A stretch of DNA of 64,000 bases from Bifidobacterium boum (GTDB lineage: Bacteria > Actinomycetota > Actinomycetes > Actinomycetales > Bifidobacteriaceae). The position numbers and the translations under genes were made by a program. Under the pieces are notes generated by a model, which saw nothing but the letters and a program-made list of their open reading frames with translations, was not told where the DNA came from and did not search any database. The stretch spans positions 124,001 to 188,000 of the forward strand of contig NZ_JGYQ01000015.1 of assembly GCF_000741535.1 (NCBI RefSeq), read 5' to 3'. Shown piece by piece: positions 54,624 through 62,798 of this stretch. Position 1 is the stretch's first letter. Each line of letters starts with the position of its first letter.

Positions 54624-55145
54624 TCACCTCAGCTCAAACGTGGTGGCACCGATACGGACGGGAACGCGCGCGGCCAGCACAGTAGGCACGCTGATGCGGC
54701 GCTGGTTGACGACAGTGCCGTTCGTGGATCCCAAATCCTCGATGATCCACGAACCGGAAGACGGATCCGGATAGACGCGGGCATGATGTGATGAGACGAA
54801 CTCATCGTCAAGCACCACCGTGTTGGATGCAGCGCGGCCAAGCGTGATCGGCGCGTTGCCGAGCGGTACTGAGCTGCCGGCCAACGGGCCGTCAATCACC
54901 ACCAACAGCGACGGCTGGACCGACTGGCGGCGGACCGGCGACGACTGTCTGACGGCGGCAGGTGCGGGGGTCGCTGTTTTGGCGGCCTTACGGGCCTTAC
55001 GGTCCCGACGCCTGCTGGACAGTGACTTACGCGGGCTGAATGTCTCAATATCCCGACGCAACGAACGCACGACAAGCCAAAGAAACACCCACAGCAGGAT
55101 GAGATACCCGTATTTGAGGATTGCAAAGGTAAGTTCGGTGGGCAT
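54624..55145 (-). CDS. fhaB: FHA-domain protein FhaB
   Basis: 173 residues. An N-terminal helix (YGYLILLWVFLWLVVRSL), a very basic linker, then an FHA domain (about 90-173): LGRAASNTVVLDDEFVSSHHARVY and GSTNGTVVN. Binds phosphothreonine on partners such as kinases of this operon; in mycobacteria the homolog FipA/FhaB links to division. The ribosome site is weak. Confidence 0.93.
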   Translation of the reverse strand: MPTELTFAILKYGYLILLWVFLWLVVRSLRRDIETFSPRKSLSSRRRDRKARKAAKTATPAPAAVRQSSPVRRQSVQPSLLVVIDGPLAGSSVPLGNAPITLGRAASNTVVLDDEFVSSHHARVYPDPSSGSWIIEDLGSTNGTVVNQRRISVPTVLAARVPVRIGATTFELR

Positions 55146-55170
55146 GACGAAAACTCGCTCTCAGGCCGGG

Positions 55171-55872
55171 TCAGTCCTGATCCTGTGACGAAGCCCAATA
55201 CAGGATACGGGTGCGGCCGATGGTAATGGTGTTGCCGTCAAGCAACGTGGCCGCAGGAACCTGATGACCTTCGACGAACGTACCGTTCGTCGAGCCGAGA
55301 TCGCGCGCGATCACGCCGTTATCAGTGATGTCGATTTCCAAATGCTTGCGGGAGATGCCGGGGTCGTCGATGACGATATCGCAGCCTGAACCGCGGCCGA
55401 TTACCGTCTTCGGTTTGGTCAGCAGGTACTGGCTGCCGTTGATTTCCAGCATCGGACTGTCTTGTGACTGGTTGTCGGTGGTGACCGGGACTGCGTTGCC
55501 TTGCACGGATTCCGAGGTCAGCTTGAAATCGCCTTTGCTCAAGTCAAGGTCTTCCTCGAAAATCACCACGACCGGACCGACGAAAGCGTAATGCTGGCTT
55601 TTGGCGTACTGGGTGAGATTATCGGCCAGCTCGTTGGCGAGCGCCTCGCTGCCCCACTGTTCGATGCGGTCGAAATCGGGTGTGCTCAGCTTGAACCGGT
55701 ACTCGTTGGGGGCCACCGTGCGATCGCGGCCGACCGGCATAGCTTCGGAGTCGATTGCACGTTCGAGGGCGCTTGACAGGTCAACGGGTTGCAGGTCTTT
55801 CGGCCCGAACTTCGAAAACACACCGTTGACGGCGCCTTCCACGCTCTTCTCAAAACGGTCGAGAACGCTCAT
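55171..55872 (-). CDS. fhaA: FHA-domain protein FhaA (DUF3662 plus FHA)
   Basis: 233 residues. The N-terminal DUF3662 domain (about 1-120; MSVLDRFEKSVEGAVNGVFSKF start) is joined to a C-terminal FHA domain (IGRGSGCDIVIDDPGISRKHLEI, GSTNGTFVEG). Mycobacterial FhaA is about 500 residues with a long linker; here the linker is short. It binds phosphorylated MviN-type partners. First gene of the operon; the ATG follows GAAAGGG. Confidence 0.95.
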   Translation of the reverse strand: MSVLDRFEKSVEGAVNGVFSKFGPKDLQPVDLSSALERAIDSEAMPVGRDRTVAPNEYRFKLSTPDFDRIEQWGSEALANELADNLTQYAKSQHYAFVGPVVVIFEEDLDLSKGDFKLTSESVQGNAVPVTTDNQSQDSPMLEINGSQYLLTKPKTVIGRGSGCDIVIDDPGISRKHLEIDITDNGVIARDLGSTNGTFVEGHQVPAATLLDGNTITIGRTRILYWASSQDQD

Positions 55873-56319
55873 AGTGATCCCTTTCTATATCCTCGTCCAT
55901 CCTACGCTGTGTCGTCACTTCGTCCAAAATCGTGCGGCAATACTTGCAATTTCTTCATTCCGTGGTGCGTGGATGGTGATGTCGCCCACAAAATCATCGG
56001 AAAATGCGGCGGTTGGGGGAGAGATGGCTTCGGATGCAGATTCTGCGGGCCGTTCCGTGCGGCGCGGATTGCGGCACGACTTGCATGGTGTGGAAAGGAT
56101 ACCGGCACCGTCAAGCGTGCAGCGATTGTGAGTCCTTCCGCAAAACCGCATGATTCCGCCGATCCTTCATCTCGCGGTGTCGCTGTTCCCGATTCCATCC
56201 CACGGTATCGATTCCACACCAGCACAATCAGGCCGGGAAACGCATGGCATGGAGGCCGGGTCCGTTACCTGCTGCCTGCCTGTCAGCCTCGCAACTCCCT
56301 ACCGGAGTAGGCTGAAAGC
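55873..56319. other. Divergent gap between fhaA and the S9 peptidase gene
   Basis: Should hold the promoters of both. No repeat of families A-E and no credible gene is seen. The GGAGTAGG before 56320 is the peptidase ribosome site. Confidence 0.5.
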
Positions 56320-58836
56320 ATGAGTGAACTTGATACGCATACCATCGGTTCCGCCGATGGCGATACCGCATCCGCCATTGAGTGTTTCCCCGAGCGTAAG
56401 GCCCGGACGCTGCGTTTTACGTGCGGGGCGCCACGATCGGCGACCGTTATCGGCGACGGATCGCGGGCACTGTTCCTACGTTCCGACGGTCCGGAAGACA
56501 CGGTGACCGCCCTGTGGCTGAGCACCTTCGACGTTGATTGCGGTACTCACGATGAGGTTCTGCTTGCCGACCCGCGTAAGCTGCTCCCCGACGCCGACGC
56601 CGAGGAGGTTCCAGCTGAGGAGCGGGCACGCCGCGAGCGCGCACGCGAAGGCGGGCAAGGCATCGTGGCGTATTCGGTTGATGCTGCCGGCGATCGCGTG
56701 GTATTCACCATCAACAACCAATTATTCCTCACCCAGATTGACGCGGACGGCCGTGGGGCGCGCACACGCCAGCTTGCCGTCGACACGCTGTCCCCGGCGT
56801 CTATCGGCACGAGCGGCACCGAGACGGCTGAGCGTCTCCACGCGCACGCCGCCGGTCATACTTGCGCGGATGAGGATGATGAAGCCGCCGATTTCACGCC
56901 TGCCGTCGACCACGATGACCTGTTGCCGGTCCTGAACCCGCGTATTTCCCCTGATGGCCGCCACGTGCTGTATACCACGGGCGGGCATCTGGTCATGGTG
57001 GATATCGCCGACTGGCCTCAGGCTGATGAATCTGACACCGATACGCCGTCGCATGACACCATCCGCGCCATCTGGGGCGTTCACGACGACGGCACCGACC
57101 CGGCAGGACGCGCGTGGACCATCGGGCTTGCGGAATTCGCGGCAGGTGAGGAAATGGACCGGTATGACGGGTTCTGGTGGTCGCCTGATTCACGGTCTGT
57201 CATCTTCGAAACCTTCGACAGCTCCGCGGAACCGGTCTGGCATATCAGCGACCCTGCGAACCCCGACCGCGACGCGACCGCACGCCACTACCCGCAGGCA
57301 TTGACCCGCAACGCCGAAGTATTCCTCACGCTGGTCGATCTTGAATTCGACGAGCATGGCCGGTATTGCGGCATGGACGCCCGCCGTATCGCTTGGGACC
57401 GCGCAACATACGAGTATCTCGCCGCCCTGCGATGGACGGCGGGCCATCGTCCGCTATTGCTCGTGCAGAATCGTTTGCAAAACCATGATCAGGTGCTCCA
57501 AGTCGAACGCAATGGTACAACCACCGTGCTCGAAGAGCATACGAACCCCCAATGGCTTGATTTGATTGCCGGCACGCCGTCATTCACCCCGGACGGACGC
57601 CTGGTGTGCGCACTCAACGATATGGACGCCGACACCAACCGTCTCACCGTCAATGGCAAGGCGTTCACTCCTGTCGGCTGGCAGGTGCGCACCGTGTTGG
57701 ATGTCGGCGATGAGGATGTGCTCGCCGTCGTGCAGCGCACACCCGACAATCCGCAGGCCGTTGAGCTTCCGGATGCGTGGGCGGATCAGGCGGATCGTCA
57801 CGACGCCCGCAGTTTCGACGTGGTGCGCTTGGGCTATGACGGTTCGATCACGCCGATCACGCTGTCTGCCGGCGTGTGGACCGCCACGCGCAATGGCCGG
57901 GGAATCGTCGTCTCCGGCAGGGATATGGATCACGCGCAATCGCGAATGGTTCACCTGGTCGCTCTCGATACGGATGGCGATCCGGCGACCGCAGACCGGT
58001 TCCCTTCCCTTGACTATCATTTGCGCGCCGAACTCGCCAATCATGCGGCGACACCCGGTTTTACGCCGAACACGCGGTTTGTCAGACTGGGCGGACACCG
58101 GCTGTACACCGCCATCACCCGCCCGAGAGTCAACAGCCCGTATGCGAGCGCGCAGCGCCTGCCGGTACTGCTCAAGCCGTACGGGGGGCCAGGCCATCAG
58201 GAGGTCACGCTCAGTCAAGCCGCGTATTGGGATGCGCAATGGTGGGCGGATCAAGGTTTCCTGGTGGTCACCGCTGACGGCCGCGGCACCACCGGCCGTG
58301 GCCCGCGCTGGGATCGTGAGATTTTCCACGCCATGAAACAAGTCACGCTGGATGATCAGGTCGAGGCTGTGCACGCCTTACAGGAGGCGGCGCCCGAAGC
58401 GGATACCGACCGCGTGGCGATGATCGGCTGGTCGTACGGCGGGTTCTTGTCCGCACTGGCGGTGCTTGACGCACCAGAAACGGTTCAAGCGGCATGTGCG
58501 GGCGCGCCGCCCACCGATTGGACCTTGTACGACACGCACTACACCGAACGCTACCTTGGTCTCGACCCGGAAACCTACCGTGCCAACAGCATTATCGAGG
58601 ACGCGCCACAGTTGAGCCGGCCGCTCATGCTGATCCACGGGTTCGCGGACGACAATGTGAGCATCGCCAACTCGCTGCGCCTGTCACAAGCCTTGATGGC
58701 CGCAGGCAAGCCGCACACCTTCCTGCCACTCACCGGTATCACCCATATGACCAACGACCCGACAGTCGCACGCAATCTGCTCATCCTGCAACGCGACTTC
58801 CTGATCCAAGCACTGGGCATCGCACCGCGAGCATAA
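56320..58836 (+). CDS. S9-family peptidase, dipeptidyl peptidase IV-like
   Basis: 838 residues. The N-terminal two thirds is a probable beta-propeller. The C-terminal alpha/beta hydrolase has Ser in GWSYGGF (about 705), Asp in HGFADDNV (about 777) and His in GITHMT (about 808). No signal peptide, so it is cytoplasmic and probably removes Xaa-Pro dipeptides from imported peptides. The ATG follows GGAGTAGG. Confidence 0.92.
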   Translation: MSELDTHTIGSADGDTASAIECFPERKARTLRFTCGAPRSATVIGDGSRALFLRSDGPEDTVTALWLSTFDVDCGTHDEVLLADPRKLLPDADAEEVPAEERARRERAREGGQGIVAYSVDAAGDRVVFTINNQLFLTQIDADGRGARTRQLAVDTLSPASIGTSGTETAERLHAHAAGHTCADEDDEAADFTPAVDHDDLLPVLNPRISPDGRHVLYTTGGHLVMVDIADWPQADESDTDTPSHDTIRAIWGVHDDGTDPAGRAWTIGLAEFAAGEEMDRYDGFWWSPDSRSVIFETFDSSAEPVWHISDPANPDRDATARHYPQALTRNAEVFLTLVDLEFDEHGRYCGMDARRIAWDRATYEYLAALRWTAGHRPLLLVQNRLQNHDQVLQVERNGTTTVLEEHTNPQWLDLIAGTPSFTPDGRLVCALNDMDADTNRLTVNGKAFTPVGWQVRTVLDVGDEDVLAVVQRTPDNPQAVELPDAWADQADRHDARSFDVVRLGYDGSITPITLSAGVWTATRNGRGIVVSGRDMDHAQSRMVHLVALDTDGDPATADRFPSLDYHLRAELANHAATPGFTPNTRFVRLGGHRLYTAITRPRVNSPYASAQRLPVLLKPYGGPGHQEVTLSQAAYWDAQWWADQGFLVVTADGRGTTGRGPRWDREIFHAMKQVTLDDQVEAVHALQEAAPEADTDRVAMIGWSYGGFLSALAVLDAPETVQAACAGAPPTDWTLYDTHYTERYLGLDPETYRANSIIEDAPQLSRPLMLIHGFADDNVSIANSLRLSQALMAAGKPHTFLPLTGITHMTNDPTVARNLLILQRDFLIQALGIAPRA

Positions 58837-58867
58837 CCGGCATACGGATTCGGCGCATCGAAACACA

Positions 58868-58910
58868 CTGGAGTATTGGCCATTCGCAGCTTGGATGACC
58901 AATACTCCAG
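58868..58910 (+). terminator. Stem-loop after the S9 peptidase gene
   Basis: CTGGAGTATTGG (58868-58879) pairs perfectly with CCAATACTCCAG (58899-58910) around 19 bases. It is followed by CAAACCGTTT. It ends the peptidase transcript 28 bp before the next start. Confidence 0.75.
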
Positions 58911-58937
58911 CAAACCGTTTCGACTACAGTAGATGCC

Positions 58938-59993
58938 ATGACTATTCCGCTGATCGACGAGAGCCACTATCAGGCGCAAATGGACACTGTGGTCCTGCCC
59001 GCACTGAAACGCTGCAGCACCGAAGGATGGATGGATCCCGCGCAAGCCCCCGGGCTCGACCAGCCGGCAACGGAAGGCAAACTGCATTACGTATGCTATG
59101 ACGCCAGGGAATTCGACAAACTCAACATCGACGGCGCCACGGCAATGTTCAACGGGGCCATCGTCATCTCACACGGTTTCACCGAATTCGCAGCCAAATA
59201 CAGCGAAATCATCTGGTATTTCCTGCTCGCCGGATATTCCGTATGCTTCCTGGAACACCGCGGCCACGGCCATTCCGTACGCGACGTGGACAATCCGTCC
59301 CTCGTCTGGATCGACGACTGGCACCGGTATGTCGCCGACCTCAACAAATTCGCCTTCAACATCGGCCGCGAATACGCTGGAGGACGCCCCCTGTTCCTGT
59401 ACAGCCATTCGATGGGCGGCGGTATCGGCGCATCCCTGCTGGAAACCTACCCCGACACCTTCGACCGGGCCGTCCTATCCAGCCCGATGATCGCCCCGCA
59501 AACCGGCATGCCGAACTGGATCGCCTATCTCGTCTCAAGCCTGATGTGCGCATGCGGGCAAGGCAAACACATCGTATTCGGCCAAAGCGAGTTCACGCCG
59601 GAACTCAACATGAACGATTATCCGGGGGCATGCGAGGCACGCGTACGCTGGTATCAGCAACAACGCGTCAACGACGTACACAACCAAACGTATGCTGCGA
59701 CCTTCTCCTGGGTACGACAGTCACTCCAACTGTCACACGCGGTACAGAAACCACGGGCATGCGCCAATATCGACACCCCGCTGCTCCTCTTCCAAGCGGG
59801 ACGCGACCAATGGGTGCTCAACGAAGCGCAGAACCGGTTCATCCACTGGGTGATCAACGCCGGGGGAGATGCGAAACTCGTGCGCATCCCCACCTCCCTG
59901 CATGAAATCTTCAGCATGCCGAACGATATCCTCGGACCATACCTTGAGCGGATTCTCGCGTTCTACGCGGATGCGGACGAGCTGGACCACTGA
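58938..59993 (+). CDS. Alpha/beta hydrolase, lysophospholipase-like
   Basis: 351 residues. VISHGFTEFAAKYSEIIWYFLLAGYSVCFLEHRGHGHS matches the lysophospholipase/monoacylglycerol lipase group. The nucleophile Ser is in YSHSMGGGIG, the Asp in AGRDQWV and the His in SLHEIF. Cytoplasmic. It probably hydrolyses a lipid ester, but the substrate is not shown by the sequence. Confidence 0.9.
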   Translation: MTIPLIDESHYQAQMDTVVLPALKRCSTEGWMDPAQAPGLDQPATEGKLHYVCYDAREFDKLNIDGATAMFNGAIVISHGFTEFAAKYSEIIWYFLLAGYSVCFLEHRGHGHSVRDVDNPSLVWIDDWHRYVADLNKFAFNIGREYAGGRPLFLYSHSMGGGIGASLLETYPDTFDRAVLSSPMIAPQTGMPNWIAYLVSSLMCACGQGKHIVFGQSEFTPELNMNDYPGACEARVRWYQQQRVNDVHNQTYAATFSWVRQSLQLSHAVQKPRACANIDTPLLLFQAGRDQWVLNEAQNRFIHWVINAGGDAKLVRIPTSLHEIFSMPNDILGPYLERILAFYADADELDH

Positions 59994-60044
59994 CAGTCCC
60001 CGGCAAGACCCGGCACAGACAGACACACCATCCAGCCGGCGAGC

Positions 60045-60094
60045 GCTATCCGCCTGCGGTGCGACGCAACCGTCACACCGCGGACAGATACGCC
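60045..60094 (+). repeat. Single family A palindrome
   Basis: GCTATCCGCCTGCGGTGCGAC, a short loop, then CGTCACACCGCGGACAGATAC: one full unit in the same orientation as the arrays at 0, 10.5 and 41.4 kb. It lies between the converging hydrolase gene and the short ORF. Confidence 0.8.
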
Positions 60095-60146
60095 GTCATC
60101 ATGCGACCGCGGCGCTCGCCGGCCATCTGTTTCGAAAGGGGCTCAA

Positions 60147-60317
60147 TCATTCACTGTCATCATCATCAAGAATCGACTTGAACGGGGCGTCCGGCAGGAA
60201 TCCGTCATAGGAATGCCAGCGACGTTCAAGCTCCTTGTTCGCCTCGTCATGTTCGCGTTGGCCGCGTTTCGCGTATTCACGCAACTCATTCGGCCCCATC
60301 ATCTTCACGTCTGCCAT
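60147..60317 (-). CDS. Small hydrophilic protein, 56 residues
   Basis: It begins MADVKMMGPNELREYAKRGQ and ends SILDDDDSE. A charged helical N-terminal half (many Arg, Glu, Lys) precedes a WHSYDGFLPDAPF segment and an acidic tail. Coding-like codon use, a clear stop and the position 40 bp after malY on the same strand support a real gene. The start is the ATG at 60317 or the one three codons upstream at 60326, each with a poor ribosome site (GGGAG is only 2 nt from 60317). No family recognised. Confidence 0.65.
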   Translation of the reverse strand: MADVKMMGPNELREYAKRGQREHDEANKELERRWHSYDGFLPDAPFKSILDDDDSE

Positions 60318-60356
60318 GTCTCCCATGCTAGCCGCAAGCGCACGCGACCGGCAGTC

Positions 60357-61559
60357 TCAGAACACGTATTCACGCAACCGGTCGATCGCCTCACGCACGC
60401 GGCTTTCCGGCAACGCCACATTCATCCGGATAGTGTCCGGCATATCGAACATCACGCCATCCTGCCAGGCGACACCCACATCCCAGCCGCGCTTTTCAAG
60501 TTCACCGATGCTCACACCATGCTCCCGGCACCAACGCGAGCAATCCAAATACAGCATGTACGTGCCCTGCGGCCGGGCGACTTCCACGCCGTCAACCGAT
60601 GACAGGTAGTCGAACATCAATTCCACGTTGCGTGACAACACCACGAGCAGTTCATCAAGCCACTGGCGTCCCTCCTGCGTGTACGCGCCGACCAGCGTGT
60701 GCATGGCGAGCACGTTGGCTTCGTTGTAATGCGATTTTGACGCTTGCGCTTCAACACGGTCACGCAGATATCGGTCATAGATGATGTGGTAGGCGCCGAC
60801 CAGACCGGACACATTGAACGTCTTACACGGCGCGTACAAGGCGATCGTCCGCCGTTTTGCATCCTCACCGACCGATTGGGTGGGAATATGCCGGCGGCCG
60901 TCCAGCACCAGATCCGACCAGATTTCGTCGGAAATCACCACGCAGTCATTGCGGCGGAACACGTCCATCGCCTGCTCGATCTCCCAACGCTCCCACACGC
61001 GGCCGCAAGGATTGTGCGGGCTGCAGAACACCGCCACATGGATGTGGTTCTCCTTCAAGCGCCGATCCATATCGTCGAAATCCATACGCCACACGCCCTG
61101 TTCGTCACGTGTGAGAGGGCTGTGCTCGATAGCGTATCCGGCGTTTTCCAGTGTCATGGTGAACCCCACGTAAGTGGGGCTGTGCAGCAGAATCTTGTCT
61201 CCCGGAGCCGCAAACGCCGCCACCGCGGACATCAAGCCACCAAGCACGCCGTTTTCGTAGCCGATCGCTTCACGTGGCACGTCGGCGATGCCATTGCGGT
61301 CACGCTGCCAGTCGGCGATGGCGTTGAAATAGTCGTCGCTCATCTGGAAATACCCGAACGCCGGATGCTGCGCACGTTGGATAATCGCTTGCGGGATGGT
61401 GGGGACTGTGGGGAAGTTCATGTCAGCGATCCACATGGGGATGGTATCAAACCCCGGTTTTGGCGGATCCGGCGCAAACCCGGGCATGGACCCCAAGCCG
61501 TCGACGGCGAGCGCATCCTTGCCGTGCCGTTCCATAATCGAAGTGAAATCGTAGGTCAT
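60357..61559 (-). CDS. MalY/PatB-type PLP aminotransferase (C-S lyase)
   Basis: 400 residues of fold-type I: MWIADMNFPTVPTI, the ENGVLGGLM and SPTYVGF segments, SPHNPCGRVW and the PLP lysine in APCKTFNVSGLVGA (about 245). MalY/PatB members cleave cystathionine (cystathionine beta-lyase) or act as aminotransferases. The ATG at 61559 follows AAGGAG by 8 nt; the frame continues upstream without a ribosome site. 61560-61777 is promoter space with nothing recognised. Confidence 0.9.
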   Translation of the reverse strand: MTYDFTSIMERHGKDALAVDGLGSMPGFAPDPPKPGFDTIPMWIADMNFPTVPTIPQAIIQRAQHPAFGYFQMSDDYFNAIADWQRDRNGIADVPREAIGYENGVLGGLMSAVAAFAAPGDKILLHSPTYVGFTMTLENAGYAIEHSPLTRDEQGVWRMDFDDMDRRLKENHIHVAVFCSPHNPCGRVWERWEIEQAMDVFRRNDCVVISDEIWSDLVLDGRRHIPTQSVGEDAKRRTIALYAPCKTFNVSGLVGAYHIIYDRYLRDRVEAQASKSHYNEANVLAMHTLVGAYTQEGRQWLDELLVVLSRNVELMFDYLSSVDGVEVARPQGTYMLYLDCSRWCREHGVSIGELEKRGWDVGVAWQDGVMFDMPDTIRMNVALPESRVREAIDRLREYVF

Positions 61560-61777
61560 TGCGGATTCTCCTTGACAGGTGATGCTGCCCGAATATGGGC
61601 ATGGTTGCTGCAGTTGTACTGCTGTATTAGGTGAGCGGCGTTTCATACGCATTGCCGTCATGTCACGGGCGTCGCGGGCGCGGCGACGAATGCGGCAATG
61701 TCCAGGAAATGCGAACGTGCCGCCGGAAAACCAGCGACACGTCAGGAATAGTGAAGGACGATGGGATAGTGTCGCGT

Positions 61778-62359
61778 TTAGTCGTCGACTTTTGCGCGAT
61801 AGAAGTTGATGTAGGAGCGCGATGGGGTCGGACCGCGTTGGCCTTGATAATGCGAGCCGGTCCCCTTGGACCCGTACGGGTGTTCAGCGGGGGAGCTCAG
61901 CTTGAAGAAGCACATCTGGCCGATTTTCATGCCCGGCCACAGTTTGACCGGCAGCGTGCTGACGTTGGACAGTTCAAGCGTGATATGCCCTTCGAAACCC
62001 GGGTCGATGAAGCCGGCGGTGGAATGGGTGAGGATACCCAGACGGCCCAGTGAGCTCTTGCCTTCCAAGCGCGCCGCGATGGTGGGGTCGAGTTTCACGT
62101 ACTCCCATGTGGAGGCGAGCGCGAATTCGCCGGGGTGAAGGATCCATGGCTCGTCGGGCTGGACTTCGAACTGTTCGGTCAGTGCGCCCTGGTTTTCCGC
62201 CGGATCGACGTACGTGTAGGCGTGGTTGTTGAACAGGCGGAAGAAACGGTCCAGACGCACGTCGATGGAAGCGGGCTGCACCATCTCGGGCGTCCACGGG
62301 TCGAGTGAAATATGACCGTCGGCCTGGGCGGCGAGGATGTCACGGTCGGACAGCAGCAT
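61778..62359 (-). CDS. dcd: dCTP deaminase
   Basis: 193 residues. [22 protein letters not shown] is the family start. The [10 protein letters not shown] and [22 protein letters not shown] segments hold the catalytic Glu and binding residues. It converts dCTP to dUTP or, in the actinobacterial bifunctional type, directly to dUMP. The ATG at 62359 follows AAGGAG by 7 nt; the six extra codons to 62377 are not needed. Confidence 0.95.
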   Translation of the reverse strand: MLLSDRDILAAQADGHISLDPWTPEMVQPASIDVRLDRFFRLFNNHAYTYVDPAENQGALTEQFEVQPDEPWILHPGEFALASTWEYVKLDPTIAARLEGKSSLGRLGILTHSTAGFIDPGFEGHITLELSNVSTLPVKLWPGMKIGQMCFFKLSSPAEHPYGSKGTGSHYQGQRGPTPSRSYINFYRAKVDD

Positions 62360-62579
62360 TGGGATTCTCCTTGGCAAGACTATTGCTTATTGCTCTGGTT
62401 GCGGTCGGCCGCCTGCTTACGGGCGCGGCCTTTCATGCTGTATGCCAGTGTACGCGGCGGCGCGGCCATCGCCTGTCGCGTCGCCCTGTCGGCATGATTG
62501 TGGCACGAAATTGGCAGGATTCTTTCAGGAAAACTTCGAGATGCCCACAGCATCGTGGATTCTAATAGAACATGTCAGC

Positions 62580-62681
62580 AAATAGCTGATCGGGAACCCG
62601 GTTCCTGATAATTGAATCCCTTTTCTTCTTCTCTCTCCTTTCTCTCCTCCCCGGCGGCATCCACCGCCGGGGTTCTCTTTT
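62580..62681 (+). ncRNA. Candidate small RNA with C/U-rich linker and intrinsic terminator (copy 2)
   Basis: Same layout as 2961-3066. Stem GGAACC/GGTTCC (62593-62604), the box CCTGATAATT (62604-62613), a pyrimidine tract TCCCTTTTCTTCTTCTCTCTCC, then the 9-bp stem CCCCGGCGG/CCGCCGGGG (62649-62657 with 62664-62672) and TTCTCTTTT. The two stems differ in sequence from copy 1 yet remain paired. Both flanking genes are on the minus strand. The 5' end is not defined. 62360-62579 and 62682-62798 hold nothing else recognised. Confidence 0.6.
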
Positions 62682-62798
62682 CCGGGCATAGTCAACACAG
62701 AAGTCATCAACGACAACGCATATCCGAACGGATTCCACAACACGTACGGTATACCGGCAACCTTCTGCCAACACTGATTGAATCTTCAGCGGCGGGCC

